Below, one piece after another: positions 11,501 through 23,881 of a stretch of 64,000 bases of DNA. The position numbers and the translations under genes are program-made. This DNA is from Bactrocera neohumeralis (taxonomy: Eukaryota > Arthropoda > Insecta > Diptera > Tephritidae), in NCBI RefSeq assembly GCF_024586455.1, contig NW_026089625.1, forward strand, positions 620,001-684,000, given 5' to 3'. The first letter of the stretch is position 1; each line of letters opens with the position of its first letter. Under the pieces are notes generated by a model. The model had not been told where the DNA came from, made no database searches, and saw nothing but the letters and a program-made list of their open reading frames with translations.

Positions 11501-13489
11501 GAGAAACAAAGCATGAGAAGAGATAAAGATAAATCAAGACGTAGAAGAAATTCCCGATATACTTGAGCCGTGTGAAGTAGTTGCTAATCTTTTGTCTGCC
11601 GAATTTCAAATGATATGTTGACGAAAATTGTTAAATAGTTATCAAAAAATATGTGTAAACCGTAAAGAAGAGAAACGTGGGTGAAAGTGTGAAAAAATTG
11701 TGATCAATGAAAATCTATTAATAAGAAGAAAATTGTTGGCAAATGTCTAGTGATAAAGTGAAAATATTACAAATACATGCTCATTTAAAATATAAAATGT
11801 GTTAAGAGTATTGTAAGAATGAAGGAAAAACGGTGAGAAAAAAAATAAAATTAATATGAAAAGATGCAACAACGAAGTCGAAGAAAATTTGTTTGAATGT
11901 GTGTAAGAGAAGACATTGAAGAAGTAGAGAAAAAATTATTGCAAAATAAAAGCCATCAATCTGCAAAGAGTGGTCAAATTTTTCTATTCTTCTTTTTAAA
12001 CCAAATTATTGTTTATAAAAAGTTGCGAATTAAGTGTAGTTTTACTAAGTATCTTAATGTTTATTAGTGGTATTATTCGTCTTTAAGGTATATGAGTGTG
12101 TAAAATTTTGGCGAAACAGTTTTAAACGGCCACTTAAAAAAAGAAAGTTTTGAAGTGTAAAATCGTTTATAGTTACAAAGAATTAAAGGCTTAACGTAAG
12201 GATGATCTCTTGGTTATAGTGACAGAAGTATTGACATAAAAATCAAAGTTAATCAAAAGCAAATAGCGTATGTGTAAAGTTAAAAATTTCGCGTTTGGCA
12301 ATAGAAAGAAGATTAGGTAGGAATAGAGGAATGGTGGAACACGGTTTAATAAAGCCAGGCAAGGTGACGAAAATATGAGTAAACTGCGCAATAAACCCAA
12401 GAAAAATCTATCTCATGATACACAACTAATTGTTTAATTCCGTAAATCAAATAGTAACAAAAATCAGCTAAGTGAAACCCTAATGATAATTAAATATTGG
12501 TCTCAGAATCACTAAACCTAATATTTTATACACCGGTTCTGCTTCTTATATACCTATAATAGCAACAACTATTTCATCAACACATATTGAAAAAATAAAT
12601 AATACAATTCACGATATTGCCGTTTGCGCGCCGAGCGTATTATAATACTCATCGTAATTGTAGAAGCTACCGACAATACCGAAGGTGCACGAACGCATCG
12701 TATAAAAAACAAAAAACTGACTAGCAGATGTATAAGCAGATAATTTTAAACAATACTTAAGCAAAAAACAATGCTACTAAAACACATTGTATAGGTATTC
12801 AGATACCGAGGGTTATACACCTACATATAAAGTACGATAATCAAAATTATATGGGTATACCGATATTTTAAAGCCCAAAATACCTAGTTACAATAAAGTT
12901 AGATTTGAAACATAAAAAAAATTTTCTAAGATCAAAATATCAGTATATCATACTTTATATGTTTTCGGTATTCACAACAGTTGAACTACGTCGTATATGC
13001 CGAAAAACGTTTTAATATTATCCCAATTTCTTAACAGTTCGCAACTTTTTTCGAGAACATTGAGGAAAAACCTAATATTTTAATTCCATATATAAAAACA
13101 TAAATCCTATGTAGATTGGCAAAATACATTTCACCACGACCTTCATATACGACCTTTACTTTCTTGACAGTAGTTCTTTTAATGAAAAAAACGTTTTCAT
13201 TGCGTTTTCAAAAACCCTTTAAACAAGTTATTGCGATACCTATGAATATTAAAATAAAAAACTATTAACTTGCTGCTTTCGGGAAAGTGTAAAATCCTTT
13301 GAAAATAATTTTATTAACATTAACTCAGACGGTGACGCCTGTAACAGCAGCATTCAGCAGAAAAAATAAAAGCTGTTTTTGAGAAAATATCTCAAATTGA
13401 AGCAACCATGTCTTAGTTGGGTATGCGAGATTTAGTAAAAAGTTTGCTAAACCCAATGAAATGGATATGAAAAAAATTCCAAAATCACG
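11500..13489 (+). other. Candidate 5' UTR exon, possibly of lilli
   Basis: This ~2-kb stretch is unusually rich in purines on the plus strand (GAAGAAGA-, GAAAG-type runs), has no long ORF, and ends in AAAATCACG|GTAAGT with the donor at 13490. Long purine-rich 5' leaders are common in fly developmental genes. The next plus-strand coding gene is lilli, 14 kb downstream. A minimal uORF (ATG TCT TAG, 13408-13416) in a good start context lies near the end. Assignment to lilli is inference from position and orientation only. Confidence 0.3.
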
Positions 13490-13587
13490 GTAAGTTTATA
13501 AATATATGTACATAGTAGCCTAAATTATATTGTATAAAATTTCATTGAGCTTTGGCAAGCATGCGATATTACAATTTTTTTAATATT

Positions 13588-13710
13588 TCCGGTCGTGCGA
13601 TATTCGGGTGTAAGCAATGGGAACGAACTCGGCTTTTTATCCGGCCAAGGACTGTCAACTCTGCACCACTCGAAATTATTTCAGGAATAATTTCTGCCGG
13701 TACAACAACC
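13588..13710 (+). repeat. SINE-like short dispersed repeat, copy B
   Basis: Nearly full-length member: GGGTNTAAG core, TTTTTATCCGGCCAAGGACTG, then CTCGAAATTATTTCAGGAAT and a TACAACAACC tail. It is diverged from copies A, C and D. Confidence 0.65.
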
Positions 13711-14278
13711 AATAATTTATGACATTATGCATCAGTGATATATAAATTTAATCAGTAAACTTATTGCGTCTCTTACCAAAATTGCCTAATTAAAAAGGCA
13801 ACAAAAGCCGTTTCTTCCATGCACATTATTTTTAATAGATTCTTTTTTTTTAATTTTAATTGAGTACAGCATGCTTGACTATACATACCCACAAGTCACA
13901 TTTGTTTTACAGTGAACGTAATCATTTCTCGAGATATGTACAATCAACAAGCATTTTTGTTTTGTCGCTTCTGACCGCTATTGAATATTGTATTTTCTTG
14001 AGCCTTTTTTTTGCTGTCAAGTGGCATTAAATACCTGAAATTTTCATTCAGATATCTAATTTCTACATATCTATGTTGGTTTTTAAGAACAGTAAGTAAA
14101 TATCATTCAGTAAATTGGTAAGGCTTATAAATGTTTAAAGTGAAGTAGATTTCTCAAATTTTTGATAATAAAAGAAAAGTTTATTTGCCCTTAGTTACAA
14201 AAATGAAATATTATGCATATTCGTTTCCTTAATGATCACTGCTATTATCACAACTGTATATTATTATTCTAAGTAACT

Positions 14279-14322
14279 GTTCGCACGGCAGTCGGGTCTA
14301 AGTAACCGGAACGGACCCGGAC
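14279..14322 (+). repeat. SINE-like short dispersed repeat, copy C (truncated)
   Basis: Carries the first ~45 nt of the family (CACGGCAGTCGGGTCTAAG, then the CCGGAACGGACCCGG core). It jumps directly to an ACAACAA tail, so the middle is lost. Confidence 0.7.
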
Positions 14323-14349
14323 AACAAAATTGTAAACAATTCGACTATT

Positions 14350-14452
14350 TTGTTGTTGTAGTGGAATAAAACATTCCTGAAGTAATTTCGAGGCATGGGA
14401 CCGAGTTGCCAGTCCTTGGCTGGTTAAAAATACGGGTCCGTTCCGGTTACTA
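14350..14452 (-). repeat. SINE-like short dispersed repeat, copy D (inverted)
   Basis: On the minus strand this reads GTAACCGGAACGGACCCG, then AGCCAAGGACTGGCAACTCGG, ATGCCTCGAAATTACTTCAG and a tail of CAACAACAA. It is the best-preserved 3' portion of the family and forms a head-on inverted pair with copy C. Confidence 0.75.
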
Positions 14453-16375
14453 TGAAGAAATAAGATTTAGTATAACTCTTTTTTCTTTAAGCTGTGTATG
14501 AAGTTGGGGGTAAAGATGATATGTTTCTAGTCGAATTATTCTATAACTTTTTTAGGTACATATGTATGTACATATATGCTGGTTTTATATTCGGCATGTG
14601 CTAAAATACTGCTACGCATGTAAATTAAATGAAAAATTGGACAGTAATTAAGAAACATCAGAACGTGTTAACACCAGCAAACAAAACACAATAAAATAAA
14701 TTTGTATTGAAATAACATGCACACCAAAGTCAGTGCATTTTTGTGTCTTTAAGTACAGGTTATACTTTTAGAATAGGTTGCTTACATATGTACATATATA
14801 GGTAGTATTCATAGTAAGATTTTCAGGTGAAAAGCTTTGTAAGCACAAATTTTCACATTAATACTGTATTCAAAATATAATTAATCGAACGAACACAAGA
14901 TAAGCTTATCAACATTTCATAGATAATCGGAATGGTTTTTTAATAGTGTGTATATATGTATAACTATCTCAGTAAAACAAATATGTTTCGCATATAACGT
15001 AAACTTATCTCTAAAACCTCTACATTAATTCAAAATTGAGCATTACTGAAATATAAAAAAATATATAGGCAATTTATTTAGCATTGCCTGTTTCATCTAA
15101 AAAATCTCTTTGAGTGATAGTAAATAATAATAGTTTACTTCTGAAAAGTATTAAAATAATATAATATAACGCATTTGATCTAAGTGATAACACCGGTCAA
15201 CACGATTTTTGGGTCTGACATCTACTTGTTAAATTTTAGTGTCTCCTATGACAAAAATAACGAACAAATTTTTTTTTTCCTGTTAAGTTTGCTTTCGTAG
15301 AAATTAGAGCAATTTTTCGATGATTTTTATATTTTTTCTACAATTTCACTATAGATTATAATTAGAAAACTTTTTTTTAGGTACAAGAGTCGTTTTTATT
15401 CAAAATGTGTGATAAACAATAATATATATGTATATGTAAAATAACAAGAAATTACTGTCTAAAAGTGAATCTTTTTTGTATTTCTTTTATGCTTCTATGA
15501 GCTCTCTCGTATTAAACCCTAAATATACTTATCGATGTAGATCAGCCCAAAGCAAACTTAAAGAACTAAAGATTAATATTTAAGTGTTTTTCAATGTCTA
15601 GAATCAGGATTCAAGCATGAGAACAGGAACCCCAAAAAAATATTTTTTTTTGTTGGCGGGTGTAATTTAGTGGCTTTGTAGTTTGCTGACTTAATGATTA
15701 TTGCCTTCCAAATTAATGCTTGCTTGAGAAAATTTGCCTTTGATTAATTTGTATTTGTCACATAAAAATATTACTCAAAAGATCATTAGGTAAAGAAAAA
15801 TATATAAAATAACAGTATGCTATTTTTTATAACATTTTCGGACAAGGCTTTGTTTTACATGTTAAATGTAAGTTTAAACCTGCCTCAAGGTTATCCTTTC
15901 ACTCCTGTATCATTTTTAACAATTTTCATTTAAAGCCCCGTCCATACATACATATATCCTTGGCTATCACCGTAACATCACATTTATTTTCTTCATATTG
16001 TAAATTTATTGTTAACTTATCAACTTATTATAAAAAGTCAACAATTAATTTCATAACAAAAAGAATTTTACCGCATGCAAAAGAGTACATTTTTACTTTA
16101 AATAATAACTTTGAACTTTTTTATAAAAGTTCTTTGGGAAACAAGAGACTTTCATTCATTCAATAGGAATCATAAAGCGAAATTTCCAACCTGACCTTTT
16201 TCTATGTAATAAATATAGATTCACTTGCTGCTTTCTGATTTAAAAGTATAAATTTAATCCATACATCCACTTTTTATGGCGTATTTCAGCGCTATTTCGT
16301 TTAAAAACTTGCTTGTAATTCTTTTACATTGTGAAAAAAAGTACCCGTAAGTTATCTTTTCGATCGACTAAAAAC

Positions 16376-16640
16376 AGGTACCAGGGCGTGGCAGTTTCAG
16401 TTTGGGGAACAAGAAAAAATCACACGCGGCCAAATCTGAAAAACTCGTTTTGAAAAAAAATTCAGCTATATCGGGATGAGTCGAGCAAGAATGCGTTTAC
16501 GAAAAATATTCACCAAAATCATTCGAACGGACCTGCGAGAGATGTCAAGCTCTCTTGCCTAACGATTTTCAAGCACCATATCCTTCACTTTTTATCACCC
16601 TAAGCCTTTTCCAACTTTCACAATGATTCCGCACACGAAA
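16376..16640 (-). mobile_element. Mariner-like transposase fragment, internally deleted
   Basis: On the minus strand the sequence encodes ISRRSVRMILVN and ARLIPI-like residues, typical of the mariner N-terminal helix-turn-helix region. They are joined by a deletion to FLFPKLKLPRP-like residues (FFxSCSPN in the present frame), which belong near the catalytic C-terminal end. There are frameshifts and stops. It is a dead remnant. Recognition is from motif pattern, not a search. Confidence 0.65.
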
Positions 16641-17286
16641 TTTCGCTAGAAATACAAATTTTGAGACAAATTTTTTGTTTGATATTTTTATCTATTATAA
16701 AAGTCGCAACGCACTGCTAAGGTATACCGATTTAACCAGCTGTTATAAACAAAGTGGTTGACTCATATTTGGCATAGTAATAAAATATCAAATATCAATG
16801 TATGTATATCAGGACGAAAATGTCGAACATAGAAGAAACGAATCGTTTGTAGATAATGTCTTCGTGAGAATAAGTGGCATATACGACACCAATTTATCAT
16901 TATATCATTTGTTTATACATAAGTATGTTCAGGTATTGTTAGGGGCAATGTCCGTTCGCTGCCTGTCGCCTGTCGCTAGTTTTTGAAGTCAATGTCTGTA
17001 TGTCTCTCATTTAAGATCTCTATTACTTTCTATAAGCAAAAGCTGAACTCATCATACGTGGTATACGGTATACCATATGGATTTCCATTTCAAAACATAG
17101 TTCTTCATTCGAGTTTTTAACTTTGATTATTAAATATTTGTAACAAATTTAAGTAATTTAAATGAATTATAAAATTGAATTTGGTATTCCATTTGCAACT
17201 ACTTGGAAATAATCATTTAATGTATTCATTCATTACTTTCAATGTACTCGGACCTGAATAGCATCGAAACTGTAATGAAATGTTTA

Positions 17287-18750
17287 AACAATTTTTAAAT
17301 TCTCTGAAGATCAAAAGTAGTCAGCAGTAGCTTTTATAAATGTTATAAATATGTATATACATATATACAAGTATATATATATACTCAGTATGATTCTCTC
17401 ATGTTTTGAAGACTGGCACGTGATGGGAATAACGACTTTTCACATTGTCAGCTGTTATTTTCTTTCTGATGCTATTGTTACCGTTGAAACTTATATATAC
17501 ATAATGTTAAGTTTAGTTTTCCTTTGTAACGGAGTGTTGTGATTGGACGAATACTAGTATAACTATGAGCAAAAAATACATAAATAGATTTTGTTCATAA
17601 TTTTTTTAATTTTTAATTTATTTTTCAATATCTATGTCGTCCTCCTCAAAGCAATCCTCCTTGTCCCTCAATACACTTATGTCAACATGTTTTCCACTCC
17701 TCGAAACAGTTGTTAAAGTACAACGCGTTTTCGATCCTGCTTGAATAATCTGGATAAGTAGAACAATTTTTAAATTCTCTGAAGATCAAAAGTAGTCAGC
17801 AGTAGCTTTTATAAATGTTATAAATATGTATATACATACATATATACAAGTATATATATATATGTATATTGTAAGTTTAACTCAGTATGATTCTCTCATG
17901 TTTTGAAGACTGGCACGTGATGGGAATAACGACTTTTCACATTGTCAGCTGTTATTTTCTTTCTGATGCTATTGTTACCGTTGAAACTTATATAGTTATA
18001 TACATAATGTTAAGTTTAGTTTTCCTTTGTAACGGAGTGTTGTGATTGGACGAATACTAGTATAACTATGAGCAAAAAATACATAAATAGATTTTGTTCA
18101 TAATTTTTTTAATTTTTAATTTATTTTTCAATATCTATGTCGTCCTCCTCAAAGCAATCCTCCTTGTCCCTCAATACACTTATGTCAACATGTTTTCCAC
18201 TTCGAAACAGTTGTTAAAGTACAACAACGTTTTCGATACTGTTTGAATAATCTGGATAAGTAGAACAATTTTTAAATTCTCTGAAGATCAAAAGTAGTCA
18301 GCAGTAGCTTTTATAAATGTTATAAATATGTATATACATATATACAAGATATATATATATTACTCAGTATGATTCTCTCATGTTTTGAAGACTGGCACGT
18401 GATGGGAATAACGACTTTTCACATTGTCAGCTGTTATTTTCTTTCTGATGCTATTGTTACCGTTGAAACTTATATAGTTATATACATAATGTTAAGTTTA
18501 GTTTTCCTTTGTAACGGAGTGTTGTGATTGGACGAATACTAGTATAACTATGAGCAAAAAATACATAAATAGATTTTGTTCATAATTTTTTTAATTTTTA
18601 ATTTATTTTTCAATATCTACATATGTCGTCCTCCTCAAAGCAATCCTCCTTGTCCCTCAATACACTTATGTCAACATGTATTCCACTCCTCGAAACAGTT
18701 GTTAAAGTACAACGCGTTTTCGATCCTGTTTGAATAATCTGGATAAGTAG
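17287..18750. repeat. Three-copy tandem array, ~475-500 bp unit
   Basis: Copies begin at 17287, 17762 and 18264 with AACAATTTTTAAATTCTCTG and end with AATCTGGATAAGTAG. They are nearly identical except for microsatellite length and small indels. On the minus strand each unit carries a short coding-like tail (copy 1: 17761 down to ~17622) ending in CFEEDDIDIEK-stop. It is open in copies 1 and 3 and shifted in copy 2. I do not recognise this peptide; it may be the C-terminus of a transposase or a captured exon. Confidence 0.9.
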
Positions 18751-18929
18751 GAGTTTAACCTGCTACAGTATCCAGAACGAAACTGCCGTTACTCATGTTA
18801 CTCGCTGAAACTCGAACTTTTCGTTTTCGTTTGACTCCGAGTATTTCATTCCCTGGAAGTGAGTCGGTTGAGGTGGAGGTGTTGATGGTGATGGAGTATT
18901 AAGTTCCGTGCAGAGAAGAAGCAAGAAAG

Positions 18930-19588
18930 GTCGTAGACATACCTTTGAACACATGCCATCGATTCCATTGCCCGACGTCAATATCCTGCAATCACTGGCG
19001 TACGAGGTTATGTAAACTCCCTCTGGTGCCTATAGAAGTTTCAAGATACATAAATTAAACAATAGCGGGGAGAGGACACCACCCTGCGCAACCACTTGTT
19101 TAATTCTTTTCAGTTTAGAATTTTCTCCTCGAAACAGTAAGGATGATTGATGATCGCTCAGATAGTTTATAGTCCACCTCTTCAGTCCTGGGGGGAGTGT
19201 AGTTTGTTCTATGTCCTGCAGTAGTGTTGGGTGACTGACTGTGTCAAAGGCTTTTGACAAGTGCAACGCTACGAAAATCGTTCTCTCACAGGGTGGTTTC
19301 TGGTTAAGGCCACGAACTATCTGGGCTCTGGTGGTAGTGTGCACTTTTCGGAATCCATATTTGTGGTTTGATAATCTCAGGTGGTGAGAGAAGGTCGGGA
19401 GTAGCAAGGCCTCAAGTGCTTTCACTACTGGGGAGAGGAGAGTTATCGAACGATAGGACTCCCCTTTGTTTCAGTAGTGGGACCACACTTCCGACTATGT
19501 GCACGTTGCAGCCGTAGATGCTAAGATCGTGGAAATGAAATTGAACATCTCCACAACGTCGATTATCGGATTCTGACCGTACATTTGG
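18930..19588 (-). mobile_element. LINE reverse transcriptase fragment, degenerate
   Basis: Minus-strand translation gives, in order, VVPLLK.., a fingers/palm segment HKYGFRKVHTTTRAQIVRG, FVALHLSKAFDTVSHPTLL, QVVAQGGVLSPLLFNL and YITSYASDCRIL. These are RT motifs A, B and C. The first catalytic Asp of motif A is His (LHLSKAFD), motif C is YASD instead of YADD, and there are frame breaks, so the enzyme is inactive. It resembles Jockey/R1-group LINEs. It abuts the tandem array at 18750 and a mariner fragment at 19590. Confidence 0.85.
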
Positions 19589-19589
19589 G

Positions 19590-20010
19590 CTTGCGTAAGG
19601 TGTGTGCACGGTTTGTTCCGCACAAATTGACTGACGACCAAAAATTGCTCAGAATCCAACATTCGAAAGACCGATTGTGACCGATTATTTGACCAAAAAT
19701 CACATTTTAACCATTAACCACTCCCCATATTCACCTGATATGGCACTGTGCGACTTCTTTCTTTTCGAAAAAATGCATTTGCCCATGAAAGAAAAGCGTT
19801 ATGCGGACGTAGAGGCCATTCAAACGACTTTCACCGGCATACTGGCGGCCACACCGGCCAACGAGCTAAAACACTCCTTCGACATGCTTTTGCACCGTGC
19901 AAAAAGATGTATTGAAGCAGAAGGAGACTATTTTGAATAAAATAAATTGATTTTGCCGAAAAAACCATTTGTTCCGTTTTTTTAAGTCCTGTTTAATTTG
20001 GAATGCACCT
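19590..20010 (+). mobile_element. Mariner-like element, internally deleted, 3' half
   Basis: Begins with KVCARFVPHKLTDDQKLLR-like residues (mariner N-terminal half). It is fused by deletion to HSPYSPDMALCDFFLF, the C-terminal catalytic block of mariner transposases with its last Asp, and continues to CIEAEGDYFE and a stop at 19938-19940. The segment to about 20010 looks like the 3' untranslated end. It is non-functional because the central catalytic core is missing. Confidence 0.8.
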
Positions 20011-20084
20011 TGTAGTTATGGAACTATAAGTTTCGTATATGTATACGAACTCCTATCCCGAGTTTCAACAAGATATCTCAATTT

Positions 20085-20155
20085 TTACTCAAGTTACAGC
20101 TTGCAAGGACGGACGGGCAGACAGACAGTCTGCCCGGAATCGGTTTTCAGTCGAT
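20085..20155 (+). repeat. Fragment of a widespread interspersed repeat
   Basis: CAAGTTACAGCTTGCAAGGACGG followed by GACAGACAGTCTGCCCGG resembles the ACGGACAGACAGAC-containing interspersed repeat common in flies. Related copies lie near 46.0-46.5 kb. Confidence 0.5.
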
Positions 20156-20199
20156 CGAAGAGATAAAACAAAAGTCGCTGAAGGAGCAGAAGTCCATCT

Positions 20200-20345
20200 C
20201 AAAAAGTACTTATGAAAAGTGTTTCGAGGACTCGAAAAATCGTTTGCATCTGGTGGGGATTACTTTGAAGGCAATAAAATATATATTGATGAATAATTAA
20301 ATATTTAAAGTTTTATTTACCATTTCCGTTTTTTTGTCACAATAC
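20200..20345 (+). mobile_element. Second mariner-like 3' remnant
   Basis: YEKCFEDSKNR.. followed by a GGDYFEGNKI-type end (GATTACTTTGAAGGCAATAAAAT) and a stop matches the terminal residues of mariner transposases (..YFEGDK..). It has a small deletion and frame change. It is distinct from the copy ending at 19940. Confidence 0.65.
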
Positions 20346-22317
20346 ATAAAACACTGAAACTTAAGGTTGCAAAATATTATATTGATTAATGCCAGAAATA
20401 TTAGCAAACACCCCACTGCAAGTGCTAATCTCAAATTTAATACATTTTTAATATTATTTGGAATTTTTTAAATTAAATATAGTTATATTTATATTAACTA
20501 CTTCAATGCGAGACAAAAACTTCTTATTTTCATCCAAAACATGAAATTTGATCGACCAGAAAACAACTACTGCCCAATAAAATAGTTTATTAAGCTTTGC
20601 TTTATAACTCAGTGTTGGTCAGCTGTGCCACAATCAGAGGTCCCTATCGTGGATTTCGTACCTCGTATCGATTACTACGTAGAAAAGCAAAGGTATTTGG
20701 AGATTCTTTTGTTAGTAGTTAGCAGTAGCATTCATTGTTATATGACGCGTCCGATGTAATACGCATGGTATTGTTCATGAAATTTATTCACCGTATGACA
20801 GTGAAGTTTGATGCATACCATAGTTTGTTTGTTTGTAATAACAGTAGAAAGAACTGAATGTCATCCATTGACAGTGGACCTCAAATTATCTTGATATTCC
20901 CCCGAATAATGTTTTTAAACTGTAAATAATTTGTTCAACTACCATTTTTGTTACAATTATTTAATTATAAATAAAAATTATGTACTGCATAAACAGACGA
21001 ACTATTTTCATAATATCTATAAAACAAATTTAAACCCAAAAGGGACGAAATCAGTCCCTACTTGTCGCCATGCTGGGAGTTATACCAATATCAATCATTT
21101 AACAAATACTTATTTTATATGAATTTTAATATTAAGGTTTCACTGACTTCTTAAAATTTTCCATACTCCTTTAGTTATGCAAAATTCAAGAATACTTTAA
21201 TAAATAGCCGACTGCGTCTGAACAAAGTTCGTTCTTACTCGTTGTGCAAATGATTTTATTTTATAACATGTTGACGTTTATTTATAAACTTCTTCGTCTC
21301 TTTGCATAATATAATGTTTTGATAACTTTCCGGTTATTCATTTTACTTAAACTTTACAATAATATTCTTGCAAAAACCATTAAGTGTCGATTATATGCTT
21401 TTAGTGCACTTTTCCTGCAGAATTGTAAATCTATGCCTTAACCATTAATAGCGTGCGGAATTTTATGCAATCGACTCGGGCGTTCACGGATGGAGATGCA
21501 GTTGGTGGCCATTTGGCCGACATTTCATTCAAACAATGAATGGCATTAAATTATCTGCGTAACAAAAAAAACATAACCCATTTTAACCAAATTTGAGTGT
21601 TTTATTTCATTTTAACATCACGTCGTTGTTGGTAGATCCTATAGTAAAGGTATATCTGCTAAAAATCTATGTAATGATATGATTGTGTAATCCTCATAGA
21701 TATTGTTTATTGTACCATAAGTTGAGACGTGTTTACATACATATGTAAGTTCAGATTTGAATTAGTGGTTACCGGTGTTTGTGAGGTGTACATTGTCTAG
21801 CAAACCTATATAAATCTGGATAGTTAAGACTCTATAATGGTTCTACTAAAGATTTAATTTTTTCATTTCATATCTGTTTTTTTCTTACTACTGTGCTCTT
21901 TGCAATTTTGTGCTGTTATTTTGGATACCTCAATAAATGTATCATTCAACTGCATGCATGCGTTACATGCATTCATATGAGTGTATTTCTTTATGCTTCG
22001 CATACTAATTACATTTGTCCGGATTGTAATAGTATTTACTTTGATTCGCTTTGCTGTTCTAATTCTTGTTTAATTTCAACTTCTGCCGATCGCTACTTGC
22101 TTTAAATTTTACAGCATTTATTCCATAATCAATTTTTTAATTAAAAAATAAATAAATTATAGACAAATTCTACATAGAATGATTATAACTACTTTGTTTA
22201 CCTGAGAGAGTAAAATTATACATACATACATAAATGCATTTGTGTTTGACATTAAAGTTTTTGTCTTATTTGTAATAAAAATCAGGGTGGGATAGGTTAG
22301 AACATACGGCTGATACA
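20346..22317. other. AT-rich non-coding DNA
   Basis: No gene is recognised. Slightly less AT-rich patches at 20620-20700 and 21470-21540 might be conserved non-coding elements, but nothing in them is diagnostic. Confidence 0.4.
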
Positions 22318-22319
22318 TA

Positions 22320-23879
22320 CAGTGAATCAAAAAAGTTTAGGCACACCGTAAACTTAAATGTTTATTCAAAAATTACGGGCTTCCCTTTGAATTTACGAAA
22401 GTAATTATAAATATGTGTTTCAATTTCAAAATTTTTATTATATATTTGAAAGATATTTCATATTTTTAAAATTAATGAAATTATAATAAAAGTATTAAAG
22501 GTTCTACATAAACAAGTTTAGGCACACATATGGAAAATACTATTTTGAATTTGATTTTTTAATTCTAATATTTTGTTAAACTTCCTTTGGCCTGAATAAC
22601 TGCTTATAAACTTCGACGCATGCTTCCAACTAGGTTAAATGTCTGTTCAGGCGTTATATTTGCCCATTCCGTACGTATGGCCTCTTTAAGTGAATCCTTC
22701 GATGTTATATGGTGAGTAGATGCCAAATATGCTATAGCGCTAGTTCTGGGGATTACGGAGGTGTTTTTTAATTGCTTACAATGGCAGATAAGGCATTCTT
22801 GCACAAGATATGATGCATGTTTCGGGTCAATGTCTTGTTGAAACAATAATGACTACCCACTTAAGCCCAACTTTTAAACGTTTGGAGCTAAATTTTTCTT
22901 TACGATTTTCAAATATGAGTGCTTATCCATTTTATCATCAATCAAAATGACATTTCCCACACCAGATGCTGCAATGCAACTCCTAACCTTACCGCTGTCA
23001 AGCTTCATAGTCTTATTATATTACTTTCCTGGAGTTTGTTTCGTTTTCGTTAAATTTTTTGCGCACCATCGGAACCAAACATATTAAATTTTGATTCGTT
23101 ACCAAATATTGCCTTATTCCAGAAAAATTCCGCCTGATTAACATTAAATTTGGCTAACTCCAGTATATTTTTTTATTCGTACGCTTAATGAATGGCTTAC
23201 TTCGCGCATGATAACCATTTTGTGTAAAATGTTACGTACAGTTTGGGGGTCAAAGTTTTTTTCAAAGCTTTGTTGAATCTCTTGACACAGCTTTGCTGCT
23301 GAAATCTTCTGAGCCACTGCCGCTATTACAGCTCGTTCCTGACGTGGTCTGAATTTTTTTAGGCGTCTGTTTTATAATATTTTGCACACTTGAATAAGGT
23401 CTCTGGACTATATTACCAATTTCACAATAAGATTTTTGCTGCTTGTTCAAATTCATTATAATTTTACAGACATCTATCGAAATTTTTGTATGACCGGCCA
23501 TTTACTTCTAACTACTTAAACTTTTATACTGACATAAAACGATTGAAAATTGAATAACTTAAAAATAATTATGAGTAATAAGCCGAATAGAGCAAAGAAA
23601 TTAAAAAAAACGGATATTTCCCAAAAACTTAACTTACTCACAATTTATGCAGAACCTTCTTCATGAGCGTTTAGCCGTTTTTACATGCATTTCGCGTTTG
23701 TTATGAAATAACGGAATATTTCTTTGCATATTATGATATACATATGTACATTTGCGTTTATGTATGTACATAAGCAAATACGAACTGTGTCGAAAAGTTG
23801 GTTAAAAAAATTGTAATTTCAATTTTGAACACATTTTCAACTAAGGCAACGCCTGTGCCAAAACTTTATTTATTCACTG
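22320..23879 (-). mobile_element. Tc1-like DNA transposon with both ends, degenerate transposase
   Basis: The ends are inverted repeats: the left reads CAGTGAATCAAAAAAGTTT followed by AGGCACACC. The right, reversed, reads CAGTGAATAAATAAAGTTT followed by TGGCACAGG. Both are flanked by TA (22318-22319 and 23880-23881), the Tc1/mariner target site. Length is 1560 bp, normal for Tc1. On the minus strand the transposase starts at 23501 (KISIDVCKIIMNL.., KSYCEIGNIVQRPYSSVQNII: paired-type HTH). It ends near 22604 with FQQDIDPKHASYLV and KEAIRTEWANITPEQ. Frame breaks separate the parts, so it is no longer autonomous. Confidence 0.9.
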
Positions 23880-23881
23880 TA

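Larger units (their letters stand above)
13711..16370. other. AT-rich non-coding DNA, probably intron
   Basis: Apart from the two inverted short-repeat copies at 14279-14452, nothing codes here. The stretch contains microsatellites and homopolymer runs only. If the 13490 donor belongs to lilli, this is part of its first intron. Confidence 0.4.

Noticed and set aside
17351..17542. Plus-strand 63-codon ORF in the tandem array
   Set aside because: Starts in a TATA microsatellite and is not kept open in the other copies.
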